Of a stretch of DNA of 64,000 bases, positions 17,277-26,993 are shown piece after piece. The translations under genes were made by a program, and so were the position numbers. Positions within the stretch are counted from its first letter, which is position 1. Each line of letters begins with the position of its first letter. The notes beneath the pieces were generated by a model. That model was not told the DNA's origin. It worked only from the letters and a program-made list of their open reading frames with translations, and made no database searches. The stretch is taken from the NCBI GenBank assembly GCA_012519695.1, contig JAAYPT010000105.1, positions 1 to 64,000 on the forward strand. The letters are read 5' to 3'. The DNA comes from Clostridiales bacterium (lineage in GTDB: Bacteria > Bacillota > Clostridia > Lachnospirales > Lachnospiraceae).

Positions 17277-17309
17277 AAAAAAGAATTCCTTTCGGGGAAT
17301 TCTTTTTTT
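17277..17309 (+). terminator. Intrinsic terminator after the zinc-ribbon operon
   Basis: AAAAAAGAATTCC, loop TTTCG, GGGAATTC and seven T residues: a stem followed by a T-run, ending just before the SigD-type promoter of flgM. Confidence 0.85.
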
Positions 17310-17318
17310 GTTTCTTCC

Positions 17319-17345
17319 TAAAGTTTTCCGGGGAATAACCGATAA
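17319..17345 (+). promoter_or_regulatory. SigD/FliA (sigma-28) promoter of the flgM operon
   Basis: TAAA at 17319-17322, a 15-bp spacer and ACCGATAA at 17338-17345. This is close to the sigma-28 consensus TAAA-N14-16-GCCGATAA. It is 62 bp before the flgM ATG, so the anti-sigma factor is under its own sigma. Confidence 0.8.
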
Positions 17346-17407
17346 ATAGATTAGAATCATGAGAAATACTATAAAAATATAGTAGAAAATAGAAAGGAGA
17401 TGCCGTT

Positions 17408-17692
17408 ATGCGTGTAGAAGCATATAATCAGGTCGCTCAGATATATAAAACAGCAAACGCTTCTAAAATAAAGGGGGCACAAGCATCAGGAAAGCGTGAT
17501 GAAGTGCAGATTTCCCAGGCGGGCCGTGACTATCAGGTAGCAAAGCAGGCGGTAGCAGAAAGCTCCGATATCAGAGAAGATAAAGTTGCACAGTTAAAGG
17601 CAGAGATTGCATCTGGTAGCTACAAAGTAGAAACGGGAGATTTTGCGGCAAAATTAATTGAAAAGTACAATGCATATAATGTATATCTTTAG
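17408..17692 (+). CDS. flgM: FlgM, anti-sigma-28 factor
   Basis: A 94-aa protein of typical FlgM length. RDEVQISQAGRDYQVAKQAV (about residues 30-49) is the conserved D-x-V-x-[IL]-S motif. The C-terminal helix segment VAQLKAEIASGSYKVETGDFAAKLI (about 60-84) matches the sigma-binding region K-[IL]-x-x-G-x-Y-x-V-x-x-x-x-I-A-x-K-[LI]. It holds SigD inactive until the hook is complete. It heads the flgM-flgN-flgK-flgK-flgL-fliW-csrA run. Confidence 0.93.
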   Translation: MRVEAYNQVAQIYKTANASKIKGAQASGKRDEVQISQAGRDYQVAKQAVAESSDIREDKVAQLKAEIASGSYKVETGDFAAKLIEKYNAYNVYL

Positions 17693-17707
17693 AAATGAGG
17701 TTCAAAC

Positions 17708-18220
17708 GTGGCTAGTTTAATGGAAGATTTCATGGATGTCCTTGAAAAAGAGAATGTAGAATACGAGCAACTGACAGAACTGTCTTTGGAAAAAAGACAG
17801 ATTATCATTGCTGGCGATGTTCCGGCTCTTGAGGAGATTACAGGAAGAGAACAGGAAATAACCAGTAATCTGAAGAATCTGGAGAACAAAAGAGAACAGG
17901 TTGTGAAGGATATGGCTATCGTACTTAGTAAAGAGCCGCAAGAGCTTACCATTACTAATATGATAGCATTTTTAAATAAGCAACCGGAAGAACAACAGAA
18001 GTTACAGGATATCCGTAAGAGATTGAAGGATACTCTTAACAAAATGGCAGATATAAATACACAGAACGAAGTGTTGCTGACACAGGCAATGGAAATGGTA
18101 GAGTTTGATCTGACGCTTTTTAAAAGTATGAGACAGGCACCTACCACGGCGAATTATGATAAAAGAGCTAATAATACCGGTGATGTACTAGGTAGCCGGG
18201 GCTTTGATGCAAAACAGTAG
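17708..18220 (+). CDS. flgN: FlgN-family flagellar export chaperone
   Basis: A 170-aa mostly helical protein starting at GTG (17708) with GAGG 7-8 nt upstream. The N-terminal half is a long coiled coil (LMEDFMDVLEKENVEYEQLT, LSLEKRQIIIAGDVPALEEI, QEITSNLKNLENKREQVV). The L-x-x-E-x-x-x-Y-x-x-L opening is typical of FlgN. Its place between flgM and flgK fits a chaperone for the hook-associated proteins encoded downstream. The C-terminus has a disordered Asn/Gly tail. Confidence 0.85.
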   Translation: MASLMEDFMDVLEKENVEYEQLTELSLEKRQIIIAGDVPALEEITGREQEITSNLKNLENKREQVVKDMAIVLSKEPQELTITNMIAFLNKQPEEQQKLQDIRKRLKDTLNKMADINTQNEVLLTQAMEMVEFDLTLFKSMRQAPTTANYDKRANNTGDVLGSRGFDAKQ

Positions 18221-18234
18221 GAGGAAGAGTAACG

Positions 18235-19935
18235 ATGGCGAACGGAATGGGAAGTCTCTATATCGGAGCATCGGGATTACAACAGAGCCAGAATGCACTA
18301 AATACAACTGCAAACAATCTGGCAAACGTAGAAACTACCGGATATGTCAGACAGCAGGTACTATTTGCAGATAGAGATTACAATACATTTGATACCAAAT
18401 CAGCAATTAGTAAACAACAGGCTGGACTTGGTGTAAATATTGCAGACGTAGTACATACCAGAGATTATTTTTTGGATAAATATTATCGTACTGAGAATGG
18501 AAGACAGGCGTTTTATGATGCTACAAACGAGGCTGTTCAGGAAGTAATTACTTCTTTTCAGGAATTAGAAGGGACTACATTCCAGAGTGGAATGTATGAT
18601 TTCTGGACTGCTTTTCAGGAATTTGCCAAAATACCGGATTCTTCTGTAAATCAAAACCTTGTGGTGCAAAAAGGCGTTTTGTTCGTAGAACGTGCACAGG
18701 GAATTGTCGATAACATGAAGTCTTATCAGAGTAAGATTAATACAAAGATTTCCGAATCTATTGATCGTATTAATGAATTAGGACATACTATTCAGGAATT
18801 AAACTTACAGATTCAAAAGGTAGAAGCCGGTAAAGTAGAAACTGCAATGACTTTACGAGATGAAAGGGATAATGCGTTAGATGAACTTTCACAATATGCG
18901 CAGATTGATTTTTCTGAAACACCCGATGGAATTGTAAAGGTAAAATTAGAAGGCGTACAGTTTGTAGATGAAGTGCATGTATTTGAAATGGGTAAAAAGG
19001 TAGATAAAGCGACCGGATTTATCACACCAACCTGGCCACATTTGTCTGATGCATCACTAGGGCATTACACAAATGTGTTTGATTACAGTGTGGATATCAG
19101 TTCTGAAATGAATACAGATATCGGAATTTTAAAAGCACAGGTATTAGCAAGAGGAGACCATGTTGCAAATTATACTGATGTGACAGGACTTACTGCAGAT
19201 CAGTATAATGATGGCGCGGGAATGTCTGTAATGCTTTCTGCCCAGGCAGAATTTGACCAGTTGGTACATGGAATTATGACAGCCATTAATGATGTGTTAA
19301 GCCCTTTAACCACTAAAAGTTTTACAGGAGCAGACGGAACTGTTTACAACAATGTAAAAGTTTGGGATGAAGAAAAGGGTTGCGTTGGAAATGATGGCGA
19401 AAAACCTGGTCGTGAGCTTTTTGTAAGAAGAGGTATGGATCGATATAGAGAAGTTACGGCAGATGACGGAAAAGTGTACTATGTATACAACGAAGAAGAT
19501 ACTACAGATACTTCTAAGATGTACACTACTTACGGTGTGTCTGTAAATCAGGATTTATTAGATGCAGAATCAAATCTTCCGTATTTAAGACAAAACGGTG
19601 AAGTTGCACAGGCAATGGCAGAAGAACTGGCAGCAGTTTGGGAAAAGAAAGGAATGATTTTAAATCCGAATGATACAGACCCATGTACGTTTGAAGGCTA
19701 TTACGAGAAGTTTATGAATGAATTGTCTACAAAGGGAAATGTGTACGAAAGTATTGCACAAAGCTTGTCCGGTTCAGTTACAAGTATCAGTAATCAGCGT
19801 CAGCAGGTAATCGGAGTATCTTCAGATGAAGAATTGACAAATATGATTAAATATCAGAATGCATATAATGCGGCAAGCCGGTATATCAATGTGATTTCTG
19901 AAATGTTAGAACACATTATAACTCAGCTTGGATAA
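18235..19935 (+). CDS. flgK: FlgK, hook-associated protein 1 (first copy)
   Basis: A 566-aa protein. The N-terminal rod/hook motif GLQQSQNALNTTANNLANVE (residues 14-33) is followed by TTGYVRQQV. A long helical domain (to about 200) is followed by a variable middle. The C-terminus NMIKYQNAYNAASRYINVIS near residue 538 is the axial D0 coil. It forms the junction between hook and filament. A second flgK lies 18 bp downstream with low identity in the middle, so the two are not a recent duplication. Confidence 0.9.
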   Translation: MANGMGSLYIGASGLQQSQNALNTTANNLANVETTGYVRQQVLFADRDYNTFDTKSAISKQQAGLGVNIADVVHTRDYFLDKYYRTENGRQAFYDATNEAVQEVITSFQELEGTTFQSGMYDFWTAFQEFAKIPDSSVNQNLVVQKGVLFVERAQGIVDNMKSYQSKINTKISESIDRINELGHTIQELNLQIQKVEAGKVETAMTLRDERDNALDELSQYAQIDFSETPDGIVKVKLEGVQFVDEVHVFEMGKKVDKATGFITPTWPHLSDASLGHYTNVFDYSVDISSEMNTDIGILKAQVLARGDHVANYTDVTGLTADQYNDGAGMSVMLSAQAEFDQLVHGIMTAINDVLSPLTTKSFTGADGTVYNNVKVWDEEKGCVGNDGEKPGRELFVRRGMDRYREVTADDGKVYYVYNEEDTTDTSKMYTTYGVSVNQDLLDAESNLPYLRQNGEVAQAMAEELAAVWEKKGMILNPNDTDPCTFEGYYEKFMNELSTKGNVYESIAQSLSGSVTSISNQRQQVIGVSSDEELTNMIKYQNAYNAASRYINVISEMLEHIITQLG

Positions 19936-19952
19936 GAATAAGAGGTGAAAAT

Positions 19953-21785
19953 ATGCCATCAACATTTTTTGGATTAACAATTTCAAGTTCAGCCCTGACA
20001 TCTTTTCAGGCTGCAACAAATACGGTAGCGAATAATATTTCTAATGTAAATACCAAGGGATATACCAGACAAGAGGCAATTCGTGTAGCAGCAGATGCGC
20101 TCCGCGTAAACCAAAAGTATGGTATGGCAGGAAGTGGTGTTGATACCACAGAAATTAAGCAGATTCGTGATTTTTACTATGATGTAAGATATTGGGAAAA
20201 CAATGCAAAAGTGGGATTGTATGATAGTAAATTATACTATATGCAACAGATTGAAGATTATCTGATTGATGATGATAGTGCAAAAGGTTTCTCAACTATA
20301 TTAGATGAAATGTTTAATGCATTGAATACATTGAACAGCAATCCGAATGATTTAGATAAGCGTCAGCAGTTTATCAGTAAATCCCAAAGTTTTGCAACAT
20401 TTTTCAATGGCTTAAACACAGGACTTAGCAAGATTCAGGAAGATTGTAACAAGGAAATTGCAACACAGGTAGAAAATATCAACTCCATTGCACAGAAAAT
20501 TGCATTATTAAATAAGCAGATCAATGTAATTGAACTTCAGGGAACCAATGCAAACGAATTAAGAGACCAAAGAGCACTTTTGGTAGATGAATTGTCTGAA
20601 CTGGTTCCGGTAGAAGTGACAGAGACTCAGGTTAAAAACAGCAATTATCCGAATATGTATACCGGAGCAACCGATTATGTATTGAAAATCAATGGAAAAA
20701 CGTTGGTAAATAACTTTGAATATAAAACCCTAAAATGTGTTGCAAGGGATGAAAAAGTAAATCAGTCCGATATAGAAGGACTTTATGATATTTATTGGGC
20801 TGACAGCAATATTCCGTACAATGCAGCAAGTAAGGCATCGGATGGAAGATTAAGAGCCTTATTTGAAATCAGAGACGGTAATAATGCAGAAGGATTTAGC
20901 GGAAAAGTGCAGAATGTTACAGCCGGTACAGGCGGAGATATCGTAACACTGAAAAATCCGAGTATAACAGATGTGAACTATATGACAATGCCAACAGAAG
21001 GTATTCTTACTATGAATAATACACAGTACAGATATACCGGATTTACATATGATGAAGCTACTAAGATCTATCAGTTCCAGTTAGACACAACGCTTTCCGT
21101 AGAAGAAAAGAGTAAAGTAATGGGAAAAAATGCAGCAATCGGTGAAAATATCGATGCAATGGGAATTCCTTATTATCAGGCTCAGGCAAATGCATTTTTA
21201 AGAGAATTTGCAAAACAGTTTAACGAGATTCAAAAGAAAGGTGTTACTTTAGACGGAACACCGGGAGATTCTTTCTTCGTGGGAGAAAAGCCGGACGGAA
21301 CAGAATGGAACTTTGGAGATTACAACTCTACTGTAGGAAGCAATATGAATACTTCTGGAAACTATTATTACTGGTTGACAGGAGCGAATGTAAAGGTAAC
21401 TCAGAATGTAGTAAAGACACCGGAAAATATGGTAACACTTACTGCGGATGAGCTGGCAAACGGTACAGATAATCCATCTTTAGTAAATGAGATGGCACAG
21501 CTATATAAGAATGTAAAAATGTTCCGTGGTTCAGGAGCAAACGAGTTTTTACGTTGCTTAATCAGTGATAATTCTGTTGATACAGAAAAATCACAGCTTT
21601 TTCTGAAAAACTACAGTAATATTTCAGAAACTATTGTGCAAAAAAGAATGTCTATTTCCGGTGTGGATGAAGACGAAGAAGCACTTGATATGTTGAAATT
21701 CCAGAATGCCTACAACTTAGCATCCAGAATGATACAAACCATGAGCGAAATGTATGACCGGTTGATTTTGGAGACAGGTGTATAA
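19953..21785 (+). CDS. flgK: FlgK-type hook-associated protein, second copy
   Basis: A 610-aa protein. The N-terminus SSALTSFQAATNTVANNISN followed by VNTKGYTRQEAI is the same D0 motif as in the first copy. The C-terminus DMLKFQNAYNLASRMIQTMS mirrors it. The middle carries YWLTGANVKVTQNVVKTPEN and other segments absent from the first copy. Both ends are intact, so both proteins can join the axial structure. They may occupy different junction positions or be used with different flagellins. Confidence 0.88.
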   Translation: MPSTFFGLTISSSALTSFQAATNTVANNISNVNTKGYTRQEAIRVAADALRVNQKYGMAGSGVDTTEIKQIRDFYYDVRYWENNAKVGLYDSKLYYMQQIEDYLIDDDSAKGFSTILDEMFNALNTLNSNPNDLDKRQQFISKSQSFATFFNGLNTGLSKIQEDCNKEIATQVENINSIAQKIALLNKQINVIELQGTNANELRDQRALLVDELSELVPVEVTETQVKNSNYPNMYTGATDYVLKINGKTLVNNFEYKTLKCVARDEKVNQSDIEGLYDIYWADSNIPYNAASKASDGRLRALFEIRDGNNAEGFSGKVQNVTAGTGGDIVTLKNPSITDVNYMTMPTEGILTMNNTQYRYTGFTYDEATKIYQFQLDTTLSVEEKSKVMGKNAAIGENIDAMGIPYYQAQANAFLREFAKQFNEIQKKGVTLDGTPGDSFFVGEKPDGTEWNFGDYNSTVGSNMNTSGNYYYWLTGANVKVTQNVVKTPENMVTLTADELANGTDNPSLVNEMAQLYKNVKMFRGSGANEFLRCLISDNSVDTEKSQLFLKNYSNISETIVQKRMSISGVDEDEEALDMLKFQNAYNLASRMIQTMSEMYDRLILETGV

Positions 21786-21797
21786 GGAGGAACTTAA

Positions 21798-23333
21798 ATG
21801 AGAATTACTAATAGCATGATTAGCAGAAACAGCATGAATAATATGAATACAAATAAGACCAATGTGAACACTCTGAATAATCAGATGTCCAGTCAGAAGA
21901 AGATTTCAAGACCTTCTGAAGATCCGGTTGTAGCAATTCGTGCACTGCGTTTAAGAAGTAATCTGAATGAGTTGAATCAGTATTATGAAAAAAATATTCC
22001 GGATGCAGAGTCCTGGATGGAAATTACTGAGAGCGCATTGAAAAATATGAAGGATATTTTAACAACGATAAGAACTCAGTGTGATAATGGTGCCAATGAC
22101 TCGCTAACAGCAGAAGATAGAAATGCTATTTTGAAAAACCTTCAATCCTTAAGGAAGCAGGTATATGCAGAAGGTAATGCAGATTATGCAGGAAGAACTG
22201 TATTTACCGGATATAAGACCAATTCTACTCTTACTTTTTTAAAGGATGAGGAACAAATTAAGTATAGTATCAAAGAACCTGTTTCTTATGAAAATATAGA
22301 AGATAAAAATTACTATAGTAATTTGGTAACAGTTCCAACCAGCGCCAACGGGGTTACCGGTGGAGTAGCTATGGCAGATATGCCACAGCAGGTTTCTAAC
22401 AAACGAATCCGTTTATCCTATGAGAACTTAGGTGATATGAATGCAGATAATTTGAAATATATTGCAGCAGACGGAACAGAAACTACATTAGATGGATATA
22501 CTTATACAGATGCAAATGGAGCCAACCATACAGTAACTGTAAACACTGCAACAGATTATACTACCTGGGCAAATGGCGGTTATCAGGTAGGAGATGACGA
22601 AGTTATCTATTTAAAAGAAACAGGCGAGTTGATTCTTGGAAAAGATATTGCAAACCAGATGAGCAGTGAAAAGATGAAGTTGACTGCAACCTATACAAAA
22701 GAAGGATTTAAAAACGGCGAGTTAAGACCGGAACAATACTTTGATTGCCAGAACATTACAGACCCGGCAAATGTAATAAGTTATACAAAAGAAAATCAGG
22801 AAATATCCTATACCATTGCATTTAATCAGGACTTAGTAGTGAATACACAAGGCTCAGATGTATTCAATTCTTCAATAGGAAGAGATGTAGATGACCTTAC
22901 AAATGCAGTAGAAGCCGCAATCGCTGCACATGATAAAGTAGATAAAATTAAGGCAATGATGAAAGAGACGCAGTATTCTGATACAGTATCTCAAGAAGGT
23001 TTGAAACAGTGGCTAGAAGCAGCGGAAAAGGAAGCAACTTATGCAGATGACAATATGCAAAAGTTGTATTCAAAGGGAATTGGCAAGTTTGACGGATATT
23101 TGAACGATGTGGTATTGGCAACTACAGATTTGGGAAGCCGTGCAGACCGATTAAAACTTACCAAGAATCGTATGTCTAACCAGCAGGCAACTTATGAAGA
23201 ATTAAAGTCCAATAATGAAGATATGGATTTATCAGATATTATTATTGAGTATACATCTGCATATACAGCGTATCAGGCATCTTTGCAGGCATCTGCAAAG
23301 GCAAACGGACAGACATTGTTAAATTACTTATAG
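21798..23333 (+). CDS. flgL: FlgL, hook-associated protein 3
   Basis: A 511-aa protein. The N-terminus RITNSMISRNSMNNMNTNKT and ISRPSEDPVVAIRALRLRSN (about residues 38-57) are FlgL/flagellin D0-D1 motifs. The C-terminus STDL-type coil is LGSRADRLKLTKNRMSNQQA then DLSDIIIEYTSAYTAYQASL. It is longer than the usual 300 or so residues because of a central insertion (about residues 150-370), as in other large Firmicute FlgL proteins. GGAGG lies before the ATG. Confidence 0.9.
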   Translation: MRITNSMISRNSMNNMNTNKTNVNTLNNQMSSQKKISRPSEDPVVAIRALRLRSNLNELNQYYEKNIPDAESWMEITESALKNMKDILTTIRTQCDNGANDSLTAEDRNAILKNLQSLRKQVYAEGNADYAGRTVFTGYKTNSTLTFLKDEEQIKYSIKEPVSYENIEDKNYYSNLVTVPTSANGVTGGVAMADMPQQVSNKRIRLSYENLGDMNADNLKYIAADGTETTLDGYTYTDANGANHTVTVNTATDYTTWANGGYQVGDDEVIYLKETGELILGKDIANQMSSEKMKLTATYTKEGFKNGELRPEQYFDCQNITDPANVISYTKENQEISYTIAFNQDLVVNTQGSDVFNSSIGRDVDDLTNAVEAAIAAHDKVDKIKAMMKETQYSDTVSQEGLKQWLEAAEKEATYADDNMQKLYSKGIGKFDGYLNDVVLATTDLGSRADRLKLTKNRMSNQQATYEELKSNNEDMDLSDIIIEYTSAYTAYQASLQASAKANGQTLLNYL

Positions 23334-23351
23334 TAAATTGGAGGAAAACAA

Positions 23352-23816
23352 ATGAAGGTAAATACAAGACTATTTGGGGAAATTGAGATTGAACAGGAAA
23401 AGATTATCTGTTTTGAAAATGGAATTATCGGATTTCCGGACTGTAAACAATTTACATTGATTTTTGATGAGACCGATGATGGAGCGCGAAAAAATATTTC
23501 CTGGTTACAGTCTTTGGATGAACCTTCTTTTGCACTTCCGGTAATGGATCCATTATTGATAAAAGAAGATTACAATCCGCAGGTAGAACATGAATTGATG
23601 AAGAGCCTTGGTAATCTTACCGAAGAAAATACCTATGTATTGGTAACAGTAACCGTACCGGCAGATATTAAGAAAATAAGTGTAAATCTTCGTGCACCAA
23701 TTGTTATTAACGTAGAAAATTTAAAAGCAGAACAGCTGATTGTAGACGATAGTTATCCGGTAAAATATATGATATACGATATTTTGCAAAGTAAAAAGAC
23801 GAAAGCAGGTGAATAG
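23352..23816 (+). CDS. fliW: FliW, flagellin-binding assembly factor and CsrA antagonist
   Basis: A 154-aa protein of family length. FENGIIGFPDCKQFTLIFDE (about residues 24-43) is the FliW hallmark. FALPVMDPLLIKEDYNP and VNLRAPIVINVENLKAEQLI complete the beta-barrel pattern. In Bacillus, FliW binds either flagellin or CsrA, and when freed by flagellin secretion failure or success it tunes flagellin translation. The csrA start lies 1 bp after its stop, so the pair is co-translated. Confidence 0.95.
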   Translation: MKVNTRLFGEIEIEQEKIICFENGIIGFPDCKQFTLIFDETDDGARKNISWLQSLDEPSFALPVMDPLLIKEDYNPQVEHELMKSLGNLTEENTYVLVTVTVPADIKKISVNLRAPIVINVENLKAEQLIVDDSYPVKYMIYDILQSKKTKAGE

Positions 23817-23817
23817 G

Positions 23818-24033
23818 ATGCTTGCATTAACCAGAAAAAAAGGAGAATCCATTATTATTAACAACAACATTGAAATTAGCATTCTGGAAATGCGTGGTGA
23901 TCAGGTGAAAATAGGTATCAGTGCACCAAAAGAGGTTCCTGTTTATCGAAAAGAAGTATATTTGCAGATTCAGGAAGAAAATAAGGCTGCAATCACAGCC
24001 GAAAGCCTGGAGGCATTAAAAAATATACTGTAA
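23818..24033 (+). CDS. csrA: CsrA, translational repressor
   Basis: A 71-aa protein; the start is the ATG at 23818, directly after the fliW stop. MLALTRKKGESIIINNNIEI and the following VKIGISAPKEVPVYRKEVY are the conserved CsrA core, including the RNA-binding Arg/Lys at residue 6 and the V-x-R-x-E-V segment. It blocks translation of mRNAs with ANGGA loops. The main flagellin leader in this window carries such a site. Confidence 0.96.
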   Translation: MLALTRKKGESIIINNNIEISILEMRGDQVKIGISAPKEVPVYRKEVYLQIQEENKAAITAESLEALKNIL

Positions 24034-24038
24034 AGTCA

Positions 24039-24065
24039 TAAATTTTTACGCAAAAATACCGATAA
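24039..24065 (+). promoter_or_regulatory. SigD/FliA (sigma-28) promoter of flaG-fliD-fliS
   Basis: TAAA at 24039-24042, a 15-bp spacer and ACCGATAA at 24058-24065. The -10 octamer and the spacing are identical to the flgM promoter. Confidence 0.8.
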
Positions 24066-24112
24066 TTATCATAGACTAGGGAAAGTTTAGGAGTCACATG
24101 GAGGTGAATCAG

Positions 24113-24529
24113 ATGATAGATGGAGTGAAGAATGCGGGAATGGCATATCAGGGAAGTAGCCAGAGTTCCTCATCTGTGGAGACAACAAGCAGTGTTGAAA
24201 GTAGTGATACACAAGCAGACGCATTAAAAGAAAATAGCACTGCCAAGTGGAACAAGCAGGAACTAAATATAGATGATGGAAAAGACGCATCAGAAAACAA
24301 AATGACTTCTCCCACAGAGGCATTAAAAAAAGCAGTAGAAGAAATTAATAAAAATGCTACCAATTCAGAAGTAGTATTTGGAATTCATGAAGCAACAAAC
24401 CGTATGACCATTAAGATTGTGGATAAGGATTCCAGAAAAGTGATTAAAGAATACCCGCCGGAAAAAACACTGGATATGATTGCAAAGGTGTGGGAGCTGG
24501 CAGGACTTTTAGTAGATGAAAAAGGATAG
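24113..24529 (+). CDS. flaG: FlaG family protein
   Basis: A 138-aa protein. The start is preferred at 24113 because GGAGGTG ends 6 nt upstream; an ATG at 24098 in the same frame, behind AGGAG, would add five residues. A Ser/Gln-rich N-terminal half is followed by the conserved FlaG domain: LKKAVEEINKNATNSEVVFG, FGIHEATNRMTIKIVDKDSR and KVIKEYPPEKTLDMIAKVWE. FlaG influences filament length in some bacteria. It sits first in the flaG-fliD-fliS unit. Confidence 0.88.
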   Translation: MIDGVKNAGMAYQGSSQSSSSVETTSSVESSDTQADALKENSTAKWNKQELNIDDGKDASENKMTSPTEALKKAVEEINKNATNSEVVFGIHEATNRMTIKIVDKDSRKVIKEYPPEKTLDMIAKVWELAGLLVDEKG

Positions 24530-24540
24530 GAGGAATACAT

Positions 24541-26970
24541 ATGGCTATCAGAGTATCAGGTCTGGTTTCAGGATTGGATACCGATTCTATTGTACAGGAA
24601 TTAGTATCGGCATATTCTAAGAAAAAGGATACATATGTCAAGAAACAGACAAAATTGGAATGGAAAATAGATGCCTGGAAAGATTTGAATAAAAAAGTAA
24701 ATAGTATGTATAAGAAACTTGGTAACTTAAAGTTATCATCTGCTTATACGAAAAAGACAACCACTTGTTCAGATGCAACGAAGGCATTAGTATCTGCGTC
24801 TAATACAGCAATTAATGGAACACAGAGCTTAAAGATTACGCAGGTGGCAAAAACCGGATATATTACAGGCGCAGAGCTTGACAAGTCTGTAAGCAACTCT
24901 ACGAAGTTGAGACAGTTAGGAGTTACAGGAGATGCTTCTGTTGCAGTAACTGTAAAGGGCGTGACGAAAAATGTTGCTCTTAACGGTGATATGACGGTAA
25001 AAGATGCAGTGAATGCTTTACAGAAGGCAGGGGTTTCTGCAAATTATGATGAAGCAAATAAAAGATTTTTCGTAAGTGCTAAGGACAGTGGTGTAGAAAA
25101 CGATTTTGCATTGACAGCGACAGATGCCAATGGTATTAAGGCATTACAGGGACTTGGTATCTATGTAAATAAGAGTTCTAATACAGATGCTTATAAGGCG
25201 TGGACAGCTTATGCAGTAGATGCATCCGGAAATGCTGTATTTGATGCTAGTGGTAATCAGATTGCAACTATTGATGAAGCAAAGACAAAGGAAAATCTTC
25301 AGACATATTTGGAAACAATCCGTAAGTATCAGTGGAAAGCTGCGCAGGATAGCAGTGTAAATGGTGGTACAATCAATAAATTGGATGCAAACGGAAATGT
25401 TGCCGATAGAGAAAACAGCAGTATTAAGTTTTTGGAACAGGATTCTGCAAATAAGAGAACAGAAAATACCAACTTATTGGCAAAGATTACATATGCTAAT
25501 AATTACTTGTCATTAAGACAGGCACTGGATGCACAAACTGCGCAGACAGATGCAGACGGCAATATGGTATATGAAGCAGATGGAACTACTCCGGTATTGG
25601 TTTCAAAACTGACAGATGATGAACAGCAGGAAATGTTTAATCTTTTAACAAAAAAGGATGCCTTAACAGAAGATGAGACAACCAGATTAAACGAGTTAAA
25701 AGAAAAACTGGATGTAGATGCAAAGGACTGGAAGAAAATTGAAGGTCATGTTGATGCCGTAAAGCAGTTTGAGGCAGAAGATGATAATGCTTTGGATGTA
25801 GAGGCTGTTCGAGCTGCCTATGCAACGAATGGAAAAACAGGAATTGAAGCCCTGGTTGGTAAGGTGGAAACTGCTGAATCAGGAAATACTACTTATACCG
25901 GATGGACAGGCCAGATTGGTAAAAACAACGAAGAGATTAATGCTAATACAGAGTCTATTGCAGAAAAAAATGCTTACATAAACAGTCATGCACTTTTAAT
26001 AGGAGCAGCACCGGAAAATGACACCACGACCATAGATAAGCGTGTAAATGCATTAATGAACAAGATTAATTTTGCAGCAGATCAGTTAGTAAACGGACCG
26101 GCAGGTGGATATAGTGATGCACAGCAGGTTGATGCGAAGGATGCGATTATTGAGCTGAATAAAGTAAAATATACTTCTGCAAGCAATAACATTACTGTTA
26201 ATGGTCTTACAATTACTGCATTACAGGAGACAAATGGTGATGAGATTACCATTACAACTTCTGCAAATGCACAGGGAATGTATGATACCATTAAAGGTTT
26301 CCTAAAACAGTATAATGAGTTAATCAAGGAAATGGATACTCTTTATAATGCAGACTCTGCGAAAGGTTATGAACCGTTGACAGATGATGAAAAGGATGCA
26401 ATGACAGATAAGGAGATAGAAAAGTGGGAGCAGAAGATTAAGGATGCCATTTTAAGAAGAGATGATCGTTTGTCAACCGTTATGAGCACCTTTACTACAG
26501 CTATGTCAAAGAGTTTTAAACTCAGTGACGGAAAAACCTATAGCTTGTCTTCTTTTGGTATTAAGACACAGGGATACCTTGCAGCAGAAGAAAACGAAGG
26601 TTCTATGTATCATATTGACGGAGATCAGGATGATGAAATATCTTCCGGAAATACAGATAAGTTGTTAGCTGCAATTCAAAGTGATCCGGATGGAGTACAG
26701 GAATTCTTCCAGCAGTTAACAGGTAACTTATACGATGAATTGAATAAGAAGATGGGAAGAAGCACTTCTACACATAGTATCTATACCATATATAATGATA
26801 AGACTATGCAGACAGAGTATGATGAGTATACCAAGACCATCAAGAAGTGGGAAGAGAAAGTGTCAGATATGGAAGATTACTATTATAAAAAGTTTTCTGC
26901 TATGGAGACAGCTTTGTCTAAACTACAGCAAAGTACAAGCTCATTAAGTGGCTTGTTGGGAACATCCTAA
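24541..26970 (+). CDS. fliD: FliD, filament cap (hook-associated protein 2)
   Basis: An 809-aa protein. The N-terminus IRVSGLVSGLDTDSIVQELV (residues 3-22) and QTKLEWKIDAWKDLNKKV are diagnostic for FliD. Flagellin_IN-like parts lie near residue 100-170. The C-terminal FliD_C region is NGLTITALQETNGDEITITT, IKGFLKQYNELIKEMDTLYN and RLSTVMSTFTTAMSKSFKLS. It ends in a coiled coil (WEEKVSDMEDYYYKKFSAME). It is larger than most FliD proteins (450-700 aa) because of an Asp/Glu/Lys-rich central insertion around residues 210-520, probably surface-exposed on the cap. Confidence 0.92.
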   Translation: MAIRVSGLVSGLDTDSIVQELVSAYSKKKDTYVKKQTKLEWKIDAWKDLNKKVNSMYKKLGNLKLSSAYTKKTTTCSDATKALVSASNTAINGTQSLKITQVAKTGYITGAELDKSVSNSTKLRQLGVTGDASVAVTVKGVTKNVALNGDMTVKDAVNALQKAGVSANYDEANKRFFVSAKDSGVENDFALTATDANGIKALQGLGIYVNKSSNTDAYKAWTAYAVDASGNAVFDASGNQIATIDEAKTKENLQTYLETIRKYQWKAAQDSSVNGGTINKLDANGNVADRENSSIKFLEQDSANKRTENTNLLAKITYANNYLSLRQALDAQTAQTDADGNMVYEADGTTPVLVSKLTDDEQQEMFNLLTKKDALTEDETTRLNELKEKLDVDAKDWKKIEGHVDAVKQFEAEDDNALDVEAVRAAYATNGKTGIEALVGKVETAESGNTTYTGWTGQIGKNNEEINANTESIAEKNAYINSHALLIGAAPENDTTTIDKRVNALMNKINFAADQLVNGPAGGYSDAQQVDAKDAIIELNKVKYTSASNNITVNGLTITALQETNGDEITITTSANAQGMYDTIKGFLKQYNELIKEMDTLYNADSAKGYEPLTDDEKDAMTDKEIEKWEQKIKDAILRRDDRLSTVMSTFTTAMSKSFKLSDGKTYSLSSFGIKTQGYLAAEENEGSMYHIDGDQDDEISSGNTDKLLAAIQSDPDGVQEFFQQLTGNLYDELNKKMGRSTSTHSIYTIYNDKTMQTEYDEYTKTIKKWEEKVSDMEDYYYKKFSAMETALSKLQQSTSSLSGLLGTS

Positions 26971-26993
26971 TAAATCAAGGAGGATAATGAAGG

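Noticed and set aside
18235-21785. Tandem flgK as an assembly duplication
   Set aside because: The two genes differ throughout in sequence and length, so they are true paralogues.
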